NCBI RefSeq assembly: GCF_001553605.1
Contig: NZ_CP014229.1
Location: 2,942,501 to 3,006,500, forward strand
DNA from: Desulfovibrio fairfieldensis
Lineage (GTDB): Bacteria; Desulfobacterota; Desulfovibrionia; Desulfovibrionales; Desulfovibrionaceae
Length of the DNA: 64,000 nucleotides
Direction: 5' to 3'
Shown: one piece after another, positions 43,325 through 51,316 of the stretch
Layout: each line of letters begins with the position of its first letter
Numbering within the stretch: the first letter of the stretch is position 1
Program-made: the position numbers and the translations under genes
The notes under the pieces: generated by a model
What the model was told of the DNA's origin: nothing
Databases searched by the model: none
The model's input: the letters and a program-made list of their open reading frames with translations, nothing else

Positions 43325-44509
43325 CTAGTTGCTTCGCCCGTACATGCGAACATAGACAAGGGCCGCCGTGCGGTACACGAAATGCCCCAACTTGGACCAG
43401 GGCAAATAGGCGAAGAGCATCCAGACAAAGACCAGATGCAGATAATAGACCACAAAGGCCGGCTTGATGGCGTCCGCCAGGCGGAAGCACTGGGAAAGCA
43501 CGCCGGTCACGGCCACCAGCCAGATGATCCCCAGCAGGTACCAGTCATAGAAGCTGGAGCCCTGGTATTCGGGGTTCAGGCGCAGGCGGCGCACCGTGAG
43601 AATGGCCAGGCCCGCGAGCAGCATGAGCGCGCCGATGTTGGCCAGAATCTTGACCGGGAAGGTCAGGGGCATGGGCGTCTCGATCTTGATCATGGGAATG
43701 ATCTTGCCGCCCCAGTGGCCCACGGCCACGATGGCGGTGACGCAAGCCAGGATGACGAAGCTCCAGACCAGGACGGCGTGGCCGTACTTGCGGTTGGGCG
43801 TGTCCACGCCGGTGGCCGGGCCGTCCTCGCAGTCGTTGAACTTGCGGTGGGTAATGACCTCATCCCAGAGCACGTCCCAGAGGTGCCAGACCCAGCACTT
43901 GGTTTTGCCGATGACCGTCATGCGGCCCTCGGGCTTGAACATGGCCCAGAGTTTCATCACCCCGCGCAGCAGGATGAAGCAGGCCCCGAAGAAGGTGATC
44001 ATGAAGATGGGGTCGATGGTATAGTCGCCGTAGAAGATCTGGCCGAAGACGATGCGGCCGTCAGCGGCGCGCGGAAACCACTCGCCGTTGTTGTACCCGG
44101 CGCGAATCCACCAGACGATGAGCCAGAGCGCCGCCGGAATGGCGAAGAGAATGGGCAGGCCCGAGGCTTTGCTCATCCACTTGCCCACGATGGAGGGCGC
44201 GGTAAGGTCCTTGTAGATCACGTTGCGGGCCGCGGCCATCATGTCCGCGGGCTTGGCGCCGCGCGGGCAGAGATCCGAGCAGTTGCCGCAGTTGTGACAG
44301 AGCCAGAGGTCCACGTCGGCGCGCAGTTTGTCCCTGAGGCCCCAGGAAGCCCAGACCATTTCCTTGCGCGGATAGGGCGCGTTGGCCGGAGCGAGCGGGC
44401 AGGCCACGGAACAGGTGGCGCACTGGAAGCACTTTTTGAGGGATTCGCCCCCCGCTTCCGTGAGCTCCCGGGTAAACTCAAGATCCGGTTTAAGCGTACA
44501 TTGTGCCAT
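43325..44509 (-). CDS. qmoC: QmoC, membrane subunit of Qmo complex
   Basis: 394 residues from ATG at 44509; GGAGG lies nine bases before it, while an ATG at 44518 would have no spacing. It is an HdrC/HdrE-type fusion: two [4Fe-4S] ferredoxin motifs (C27-x2-C-x2-C-x3-C37 and C71-C81 in CHNCGNCSDLCPRG), then a cytochrome b-like region of about six transmembrane helices (FGACFILLRGVMKLWAMF, VWSFVILACVTAIVAVG, HLVFVWMLFAYLPWSKLGHF). It takes electrons from menaquinol toward QmoAB and APS reductase. It follows qmoB by 13 bases, as expected for one transcript. Confidence 0.93.
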   Translation of the reverse strand: MAQCTLKPDLEFTRELTEAGGESLKKCFQCATCSVACPLAPANAPYPRKEMVWASWGLRDKLRADVDLWLCHNCGNCSDLCPRGAKPADMMAAARNVIYKDLTAPSIVGKWMSKASGLPILFAIPAALWLIVWWIRAGYNNGEWFPRAADGRIVFGQIFYGDYTIDPIFMITFFGACFILLRGVMKLWAMFKPEGRMTVIGKTKCWVWHLWDVLWDEVITHRKFNDCEDGPATGVDTPNRKYGHAVLVWSFVILACVTAIVAVGHWGGKIIPMIKIETPMPLTFPVKILANIGALMLLAGLAILTVRRLRLNPEYQGSSFYDWYLLGIIWLVAVTGVLSQCFRLADAIKPAFVVYYLHLVFVWMLFAYLPWSKLGHFVYRTAALVYVRMYGRSN

Positions 44510-44522
44510 TGCTGCCATCCTC

Positions 44523-46799
44523 CTACATGCCCTTGAACGGGTTGGGGCCCATAGCCGAAATGCGGGCCACGAAGCCGTCGATCAGATCGGGCACCTTGTC
44601 ATATTCGTCAATGGCCACTTCCAGCTGATCCACGCGCTCGGGCTGCACGCCCAGACGGTTGAGCGTCTCGGCGATGTTTTCCTTGCGGCGGTTGCAGATT
44701 TCGGAGCCTTTCACAAAGTGGCACTGGTAATCGTCGCCGTATTTGCAGCCCAGCAGCATCACGCCGTCAAAGCCCTTGCTCATGGCGTCGGACACCCAGA
44801 TGGCGTTGACCGAACCCAGGCAGCGCACCGGGATGATGCGACAGTAGGGGCTCCAGCTCTTGCGGCGCATACCGGCCATGTCCAGGGCCGGATAGGCGTC
44901 GTTTTCACAGGCCAGGATCAGGATGCGCGGGCCTTCTTTCTTGAAGTCCTTGGGCACCTGAACCTCGCGGATCATAGAGCCGATCTGGTCGATATTGTAG
45001 TTGGCAAAGGAAATCACGCGCTCGGGGCAGGCGCCGAAGCAGGTGCCGCAGCGGCGGCAACGGGCCGGATTGGGCTTGGGCGTGCCTTTTTCGTCGTCGT
45101 CCAGGGCGCCGAAGGGGCATTCCTCGGTGCAGCGCTTGCACTGGGTGCAGCGCACGAAGTTGAACACCGGGTAGGAGCGGTCGCCGGAACGCGGGTGCAC
45201 GGACACGCCGTGCTCGGCCGCTTCAATGCACTGTATGGCCTTGAGCACGGCGCCCCTGGCGTCTTCCTCGCAGGCGTCCATGGTCAGGGGCTGACGCACG
45301 CAGCCCGCCGCGTAGACGCCGGTACGCCGGGTCTCGTAGGGGAAGCAGATGTAGTTGGAGTCCGCGAAACCGTCAAAAAGCTCCAGGTCCGGGAAATCCG
45401 GGCCCTGGCGGTAGGCGAACCGCACGGTCACGTCCTTGGCCGTGGTGGGCACCAGGCCCGTGGGCAGAACCACCAGGTCCACGTCCAGGTCGAAATCCAT
45501 GCCCAGCAGGGTGTTTTTGCAGGCCACCACCATGCGGTCGCCGTGATCCCGGATTTCGGTCACGTCGGCCTTGGTCATCATCACGCCCAGGCGGTCCTGC
45601 ATCTTCTTGTAGAAGCGCTCCAGAATGCCGGGCACGGTCATGTCTTTGTAGAGAATAAAGGCCTGGGTGGCGTCGTCGGTCTTTTCACAAATGGTGTTGG
45701 CCAGCCGCAGCATGCCCACGCTGTTCACCGCGTTGGAGTACTGCAGATGCTTGACGCTCTCCAGGTCTTCCTTGACAAAGGGCTTTTCCCCGCCCTCTTC
45801 CCCCGCGGGAGCGGGCTTGGCGGCCTCCGCTTCGGCCGGAGCCTCGGGGGCTTCCTCGGCGGCCTTGCGCACGGCCTCCTCGGCCAGGGTCGTGTCCAGC
45901 ACAAAGGCGATGCGCCGGGCCGTCACTTCGCCGGCCACCAGCATTTTGCCGAACTGGGCAGCATGCACCACCTTGGGGCTCACGCCCAGGCCCATGGGGG
46001 CCAGATATTTTTCATCCAGGGGCACCCAGCCGCTCGCCAGGACCACAGCGCCCACTTCCACGCTCACCGGGCCCCCGGCCGTGGCGATGACGGCCGTGAA
46101 TTCACCGGGCTGGCCTTCCAGCTTTTCCATGCGTGCATTGAGATGCACCGTGATCTTGTCGTCAGCCGTGACCTTTTCGATCTTGGCCGCCAGATTGGTG
46201 GGCTGCTTGTCGGTCCACAGCGGTCCCAGGGGCGAGGCGGTGGGAATGTTGTTGACCGCGCCGCCCAGCTTTTCGGCCTTTTCCACCAGCACCACTTCAT
46301 AGCCGGTGGCCGCCGCCTCGGCCGCAGCCGTGAGGCCGGTCCAGCCGCCGCCGATGACCAGGATGCGGGCCACGCCCGGAATGGCCGCGGAGTCCGGCAC
46401 CTCGCTCTTCTGCAGTTTGACCACGCCCATGTTCACATAGTCGCGGGCCATGAGGGTCAGCAGTTCCGGCGCGCCCTCGGCGCTGTCCACCGGGCTGTTG
46501 TCCGGATTCTTATAGGCCAGCACGCACTGCTCGCGCAGGTTCACATGCTCCACCTGCACGGGGAAACGGTACAGGTCTCCGTCCACGCGCGGCGAAGCGC
46601 CGCAAAGCAGCACGCCGTCCAGGCCCTGGGCCTCGATATCGGCCTTGACTTCGTCCACCGCCTCGGCCAGCAGGGGAACGACCTTGACCACGGGAGTCAG
46701 GTCGCCCCACTTGTCGCGCGTTTGGGCGGCCAGGGCCTCCACGTCGAGGCCTCCGCCGATGTTCTGCAGGTCAAAATAGACGCCAATTTTACCGGCCAT
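44523..46799 (-). CDS. qmoB: QmoB, HdrA/MvhD-like flavin iron-sulfur subunit
   Basis: 758 residues from ATG at 46799. HdrA-like: an N-terminal HdrA motif, FAD-binding ARILVIGGGWTGLTAAAEA near 150, two ferredoxin motifs near 540 (CTQCKRCTEECPFG and CRRCGTCFGACPER), then an MvhD-like C-terminus (PRILILACENDAYPALDMAG; CLGSVNAIWV; LLGCKYGDDYQC). It sits in the cytoplasmic part of the Qmo complex and transfers electrons to AprBA. A Glu/Ala-rich insert (EAPEAPAEAEAAKPAPAGEE) interrupts the middle. It starts six bases after the qmoA stop. Confidence 0.93.
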   Translation of the reverse strand: MAGKIGVYFDLQNIGGGLDVEALAAQTRDKWGDLTPVVKVVPLLAEAVDEVKADIEAQGLDGVLLCGASPRVDGDLYRFPVQVEHVNLREQCVLAYKNPDNSPVDSAEGAPELLTLMARDYVNMGVVKLQKSEVPDSAAIPGVARILVIGGGWTGLTAAAEAAATGYEVVLVEKAEKLGGAVNNIPTASPLGPLWTDKQPTNLAAKIEKVTADDKITVHLNARMEKLEGQPGEFTAVIATAGGPVSVEVGAVVLASGWVPLDEKYLAPMGLGVSPKVVHAAQFGKMLVAGEVTARRIAFVLDTTLAEEAVRKAAEEAPEAPAEAEAAKPAPAGEEGGEKPFVKEDLESVKHLQYSNAVNSVGMLRLANTICEKTDDATQAFILYKDMTVPGILERFYKKMQDRLGVMMTKADVTEIRDHGDRMVVACKNTLLGMDFDLDVDLVVLPTGLVPTTAKDVTVRFAYRQGPDFPDLELFDGFADSNYICFPYETRRTGVYAAGCVRQPLTMDACEEDARGAVLKAIQCIEAAEHGVSVHPRSGDRSYPVFNFVRCTQCKRCTEECPFGALDDDEKGTPKPNPARCRRCGTCFGACPERVISFANYNIDQIGSMIREVQVPKDFKKEGPRILILACENDAYPALDMAGMRRKSWSPYCRIIPVRCLGSVNAIWVSDAMSKGFDGVMLLGCKYGDDYQCHFVKGSEICNRRKENIAETLNRLGVQPERVDQLEVAIDEYDKVPDLIDGFVARISAMGPNPFKGM

Positions 46800-46804
46800 G
46801 CCGC

Positions 46805-48040
46805 CTACCTCCCTTTCACCGTTTGCACCGCCTTCAGGGCGGCGGCTGTGCCGGACTGCGCCGAGCGCGTCACATCCAGGGGCATGCGCGCGCAACCGGC
46901 CGCGAAAATGCCGGCCTCCTCGCCGCCTGCAATGAAGCCGTCTTCATCCAGGGGCAGGGGCAGCGGCGGATTTTCGCCGGCCAGCGAGGGCTGCATGCCT
47001 GTGGCCAGCACCACGAGATCATAGTCCAGGGTGAGTTTTTCGCCGCGCACGGCGTCTTCCACCGTGACGCGCACCTTGTCGCCGTCAGCCTGGACAGCGT
47101 CGGCCACCTTGCCCTTGACGAAACGCACGTTGGGCAGGGCCTTGACCTTTTCCAGAACGTTGACGTAGCGGCCGGGGGCGCGCAAATCAATGTAATAGAC
47201 GGTGATCAGGGTATCCGGGTTCTGTTCGGCGATGTACAGGCATTGCTTGAGCGAAGCCATACAGCAGATATAGGAACAGTAATTCAGATGGTTCTGGTCA
47301 CGCGAGCCCGCGCACTGCACAAAGGCCACGGTGTGGGGGGCCCGGCCGTCCGAAGGACGGACGATGCGGCCGCCCGTGGGGCCGAAAGCCGAAGCCAGAC
47401 GCTCCATCTGCATGTTGGAAATGCAGTTTTTCACCGAACCCGCGCCCAGATTGGTCAGACGGGTCACGTCATAGGGCTTCCAGCCCGTGGCCACCACGAT
47501 GGCGCCCACGTTCAGCTCAATCTCGTGCTCTTTTTCCGTAAGATTAAGAAATTTATTGCCCGCCACCCGCGCCGCGTCGGACTTGGACAGGGTGGAGGGA
47601 TCCAGCACATAGCGGCCGGGGAAGGCGAAGGGCATGGCTTTATACAAGCCCTTGCGCTTGGAAAGGCCCAGATCGAATTCGCTGGGAGTTTCGCCTTCCA
47701 GGCTGGAGGCCAGCAGGCTGAAGTCCACGTTGTGGGGCGCGGTGCGGCGCGGGCTCAGGCGGACCCGCACGCTGTAGTCGCCCTTGCGGCCCGTGAGCCC
47801 CGTGACTTCGGCCATGGTCAGGCATTTGATGCGCGGGTTTTTCCTGATGCGCTGGAACTGGATTTCCAAGCCGCAGGAGGGGGGACAGAGTTTGGGGAAA
47901 TATTTGTTGAGCTGAGCCACGCGGCCGCCGAGCCAGGGCGACTTTTCGACGATATAGACGTCGTGGCCCAGTTCCGCCGCTTCAATGGCGGCTGTGAGGC
48001 CTGAAAAGCCGCCGCCCACGACGAGAATGGCATTGGACAT
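46805..48040 (-). CDS. qmoA: QmoA, HdrA-like flavoprotein subunit
   Basis: 411 residues from ATG at 48040, with GGAGG upstream; the frame continues 5' but without a ribosome site. FAD-binding (ILVVGGGFSGLTAAIEAAEL, residues 5-25) with SPWLGGRVAQLNKYFPKLCP and the HdrA-type CPPSCGLEIQFQRI. The later part contains the second flavin motif and CAGSRDQNHLNYCSYICCMA, a Cys-rich segment of HdrA proteins. It partners QmoB and QmoC, and the complex feeds electrons from menaquinol to APS reductase. A 341-base gap with a hairpin separates it from aprA. Confidence 0.93.
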   Translation of the reverse strand: MSNAILVVGGGFSGLTAAIEAAELGHDVYIVEKSPWLGGRVAQLNKYFPKLCPPSCGLEIQFQRIRKNPRIKCLTMAEVTGLTGRKGDYSVRVRLSPRRTAPHNVDFSLLASSLEGETPSEFDLGLSKRKGLYKAMPFAFPGRYVLDPSTLSKSDAARVAGNKFLNLTEKEHEIELNVGAIVVATGWKPYDVTRLTNLGAGSVKNCISNMQMERLASAFGPTGGRIVRPSDGRAPHTVAFVQCAGSRDQNHLNYCSYICCMASLKQCLYIAEQNPDTLITVYYIDLRAPGRYVNVLEKVKALPNVRFVKGKVADAVQADGDKVRVTVEDAVRGEKLTLDYDLVVLATGMQPSLAGENPPLPLPLDEDGFIAGGEEAGIFAAGCARMPLDVTRSAQSGTAAALKAVQTVKGR

Positions 48041-48381
48041 CCTGGATATCCTCCTGCGTTGTTGCATAGCGGCTGAAGAAGGAAGACCGGCCTCCCGCCG
48101 CGGGAAAAAAGAGGGCGGACCACAAAGGGCCAACCCTGACAGATGGCCGGCTCCGCCTGAACGGACCGGGCCGCAAGAACTGCTCGCGCATCCTTGCCGC
48201 GAGATGGGTGCCGAAGGTTGCCCTCCGCCAGGCAGACATCTCAAGCCTGAACCGTTCTCAGGAGCCCGCGCGACCGCCGGAAACGGCATACCGTTTCTTG
48301 ACGGCCCCACGCGCCGGATCGCCGGCGCCGCCGGCAACGGGGGCGGCCCGAGGGCCGCCCCCTGATGGTCAATGCCGCCGA
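48041..48381. other. aprA-qmoA intergenic region
   Basis: No gene. A strong hairpin (GGGGGCGGCCC at 48339-48349 with GGGCCGCCCCC at 48352-48362) lies 20 bases beyond the aprA stop on the minus strand. It lacks a T run, so it could lower rather than stop transcription into the qmo genes. No clear internal promoter is seen. Confidence 0.55.
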
Positions 48382-50370
48382 CTAGTCGGGGATGATCTGG
48401 TAGTAGGGCTTCTTGAAGATCTTGGTCTCGCCGGTGGCGGGATCGTACTTGGAGTTCACGAAGCACTTCCACTTGCTGTCGTCCAGCCCCATGAAGTCGG
48501 CACGATAGTAGAAGCCGGGATAACGGGATTCCTCACGGAAGGCGATGTGCTGCATGTGCAGACGCACGGTCCAGAGGCGATGGTAGTTTTCCCAGCAGCG
48601 CAACAGTTCGTGCAGGTCGCGGGCGGCCAGCTTCTGGGAGTCTTCTTCCATCATGGCCAGCAGGTTGAAGCCCGTGTCGAGCAGCGCCTGGGAGGTGGTG
48701 TAGTAGGTGGCCACGCCGCCGCCGTATTCATCGGTGCACTTGATGAGGCGCATCATGAAGTTCTTGGGCGTGATGTAGTTCGGGTTCACCACGGGATCCG
48801 TGGAAATGGCTTTGCCTTCCACGAAGTTATAGTACGGACGATAGATCAGCTTGCGCAGTTCGTCGGCCGATTCCTTGATTTCAGGATTGAAGTCCTTGTG
48901 GTCCAGGCACCAGCGAACCATCTGCTTGCCGGCGATACGGCCTTCGGCGTGCGAGCCGGAGGAGAACTTGTGGCCGGAAGCGCCCACGCCGTCGGCGCAG
49001 GTGAACAGGCCTTCCACGGTGGTCATGCGGTTGTAGACCTTGCCGTTGGAGGCTTTGACCTTGTAGTCCTCGGGCACCCAGGCTTCGTCCGGACCGGACA
49101 CCCAGATACCGCAGCAGCCGGAGTGCGAACCGAGCAGATAGGGCTCGGTGGGCATGATCTCGGAGCCGCGTTCCTCGGGGGCGGTGTTGGTGCAGGCCCA
49201 CAGGTTGGCCTGGCCCACGCACATGTCGAGGAAGTCTTCCCAAGCTTCGGACTCAAGGTCCTTCTGCTCTTCTTCGTTCAGGCTGGCGAAGGTGTTCAGC
49301 AGGGCGGTCTTGGTGTCCATGTAGATGGGGCCGCGGCCTTCGCGCATTTCGCGCAGCATCATGTGGTTGCGCAGGCAGGTGGGGATGACGTTGCCCTTGG
49401 CGTAGCCGCGGTCCTCGTAGGGCTTCAGCATGGCCTTGTTGGTCGCGCAGTAGTCTTCGCCCTTGGAGTTGGTGGCCTTGGCCTTGAACAGCAGGAACCA
49501 GGCGCCCACCGGGCCGTAACCGTCCTTGAAACGGGCGGGCACGAAGCGGTTTTCCATCATGGTCATCTCAGCGCCGACCTGAGCGCACATGGTGTAGGTG
49601 GAACCGGCGTTCCACACGGGATACCAGGCGCGGCCCATGCCTTCACCGGTGGAGCGGGGGCGGTACACGTTCACCGCGCCGCCGGCGGCCACCATAACGG
49701 TGTTGGCTTTGAAGATGTGCACCTCGTTGGCGCGCAGGTTGAAGCCCACGGCGCCCGCGATGCGGTTGGGGGTGTTTTTGTCGAGCAGCAGCTTCACGAT
49801 GAAGATGCGTTCCATGATCCGGTCTTCGCCCAAGGCGTTCTTGGCCGCTTCGGCCACGATGCACTTGTAGGACTCACCGTTGATCATGATCTGCCAGCGG
49901 CCGGAACGCACGGGCTTGTCGCCCTTGCGCAGGGACTTGCCGGCGGCCTTGGCGGCGGCGCCGTTCAGGTTGTGGCCGTCGTCGCCTTTGATCCAGCAGG
50001 GAAGACCCCAGTCTTCGAACAGATGCACGGAGTCGTCCACATGCCGGCCCACGTCGAAGATCAGGTCTTCGCGGACCAGGCCCATAAGGTCGGTGCGGAC
50101 CATGCGCACATAGTCGTCGGCGCTGTTTTCGCCCAGGTAGGTGTTGATGGCGGAAAGACCCTGCGCCACGGCGCCGGAGCGTTCCAGCGCGGCTTTGTCG
50201 CAGAGCATGATTTTCAGGCCATGTTTGTCACCCCAACGCACAGCTTCGTAAGCGACGCCGCAAGCGCCCATGCCGCCGCCCACAATGAGCAGGTCAACCG
50301 CATGTTCTTTCACTTCGGGTTCGCTGATGGCTACGCCCTTGGTCGCTTCCTTAACGGGAATCATCGGCAT
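48382..50370 (-). CDS. aprA: APS reductase alpha subunit
   Basis: 662 residues; AAGGAG lies eight bases before ATG at 50370. FAD-binding LLIVGGGMGACGVAYEAVRW near residue 28, the catalytic-site region with RSTGEGMGRAWYPVWNAG and QVGAEMTMMENRFVPARF, and the AprA C-terminal segment YYRADFMGLDDSKWKCFVNS. It reduces adenosine 5'-phosphosulfate to sulfite and AMP in the cytoplasm, the second step of dissimilatory sulfate reduction. Full length for the family. It follows aprB by 37 bases and precedes qmoA, the standard Desulfovibrio order. Confidence 0.98.
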   Translation of the reverse strand: MPMIPVKEATKGVAISEPEVKEHAVDLLIVGGGMGACGVAYEAVRWGDKHGLKIMLCDKAALERSGAVAQGLSAINTYLGENSADDYVRMVRTDLMGLVREDLIFDVGRHVDDSVHLFEDWGLPCWIKGDDGHNLNGAAAKAAGKSLRKGDKPVRSGRWQIMINGESYKCIVAEAAKNALGEDRIMERIFIVKLLLDKNTPNRIAGAVGFNLRANEVHIFKANTVMVAAGGAVNVYRPRSTGEGMGRAWYPVWNAGSTYTMCAQVGAEMTMMENRFVPARFKDGYGPVGAWFLLFKAKATNSKGEDYCATNKAMLKPYEDRGYAKGNVIPTCLRNHMMLREMREGRGPIYMDTKTALLNTFASLNEEEQKDLESEAWEDFLDMCVGQANLWACTNTAPEERGSEIMPTEPYLLGSHSGCCGIWVSGPDEAWVPEDYKVKASNGKVYNRMTTVEGLFTCADGVGASGHKFSSGSHAEGRIAGKQMVRWCLDHKDFNPEIKESADELRKLIYRPYYNFVEGKAISTDPVVNPNYITPKNFMMRLIKCTDEYGGGVATYYTTSQALLDTGFNLLAMMEEDSQKLAARDLHELLRCWENYHRLWTVRLHMQHIAFREESRYPGFYYRADFMGLDDSKWKCFVNSKYDPATGETKIFKKPYYQIIPD

Positions 50371-50407
50371 AATTGTTTCTCCTTATCGCACTAGCGGTTG
50401 AAACGGC

Positions 50408-50896
50408 TTAACGACCGTGTTCCATGCAGGTGAAGACCTTGTCGGCGTCGGACACGTCGAACTTCTTGCCCAGGGCTTCCTTCGGAGCGGCCAGAGCCTG
50501 CTCGGTGAACAGCAGTTCATCTTCCAGGTTGGCGCCTTCGGGATGGCCTTCAAAGGGCTTGATGGAGCCTTCAGGCGTGGTGCGAATGGGGAACTTGAAG
50601 CGTTTCACGCTGCCGTTGCGGAACTTGACCGTCCACATGATGGAGTCGGCCGAACGCATGGGGATACAGGTGCCGCCCATGGGCGCGAAGTCCGCGTAAG
50701 GGCGGGCCGTGATGGCGCCCTGCGGGCAGATCTTCACGCAGGAATAGCATTCCCAGCAAGCGTCGGGTTCCTGGTTGTAGGCCTTCATTTCCTCGGGGTC
50801 GAGGATCATCAGGTCGTTGGGGCAAATGTACATGCAGGCCGTCTTTTCGCCACCCTTGCAGCCGTCGCATTTGGACGGATCGACAAACGTCGGCAT
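50408..50896 (-). CDS. aprB: APS reductase beta subunit
   Basis: 162 residues from ATG at 50896 (GGAGG upstream, reading leftward). Ferredoxin-type N-terminal domain with two [4Fe-4S] clusters: C10, C13, C21, C25 (CDGCKGGEKTACMYIC) and C47, C50, C53, C57 (CWECYSCVKICPQ). The rest is the beta-sheet domain and tail that wrap around AprA. It passes electrons from QmoABC to the FAD of AprA. It is the first gene of the block, with its promoter about 130 bases upstream. Confidence 0.97.
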   Translation of the reverse strand: MPTFVDPSKCDGCKGGEKTACMYICPNDLMILDPEEMKAYNQEPDACWECYSCVKICPQGAITARPYADFAPMGGTCIPMRSADSIMWTVKFRNGSVKRFKFPIRTTPEGSIKPFEGHPEGANLEDELLFTEQALAAPKEALGKKFDVSDADKVFTCMEHGR

Positions 50897-51316
50897 ACGT
50901 ATCCTCCAACTCTTAAAAGTGTTACAAAACATCCCGCCAAGCCCTCGGCGAGGCGTGCGCGATCCCTTGCCGGCACGCCAGGTCAGTCGCGCGCCTCGAA
51001 AATTATGGGGGCGCATGGCTTGCGCATTTAGTAACAAGCGAGCGCTGTTCGCGTCAAGCCCCTTTTGCAAAATTTCGCGGGTTCTTCACAATGCCCTCCC
51101 CCGTAAAGCCAGTAAAACCAATGCCTGGAGCATATTCGGAAAAAGAGGCCGCGTAAAGCCCCCTTGCCGTTTTTTCCCGGCCGGGCGCCCGGGACAGGCC
51201 CGAAAACGCCTCCGGCGGCCGCCGCGCGCCCTTGCCAGCGGACGCGTTTCGGGCTAACAGGCTTGCGCAGACAAAAATCAACCCCCGCCGCACGCATTTC
51301 CCGCAGAGGACCGAGC
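50897..51316. other. aprBA control region (420 bases)
   Basis: No gene. It contains the promoter at 51028-51057 and a GC-rich leader in which CGAGGCGTGCGCGA (50950-50963) and TCGCGCGCCTCG (50988-50999) can pair. Nothing is recognised between 51058 and 51316 apart from the AGAGGA ribosome site of the next gene. Confidence 0.5.
51028..51057 (-). promoter_or_regulatory. Sigma-70-type promoter of aprBA-qmo block
   Basis: On the minus strand TTGACG (51057-51052), an 18-base spacer and TACTAA (51033-51028). It is close to consensus and about 130 bases upstream of aprB, giving a leader that can fold into the stem at 50950-50999. Confidence 0.65.
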
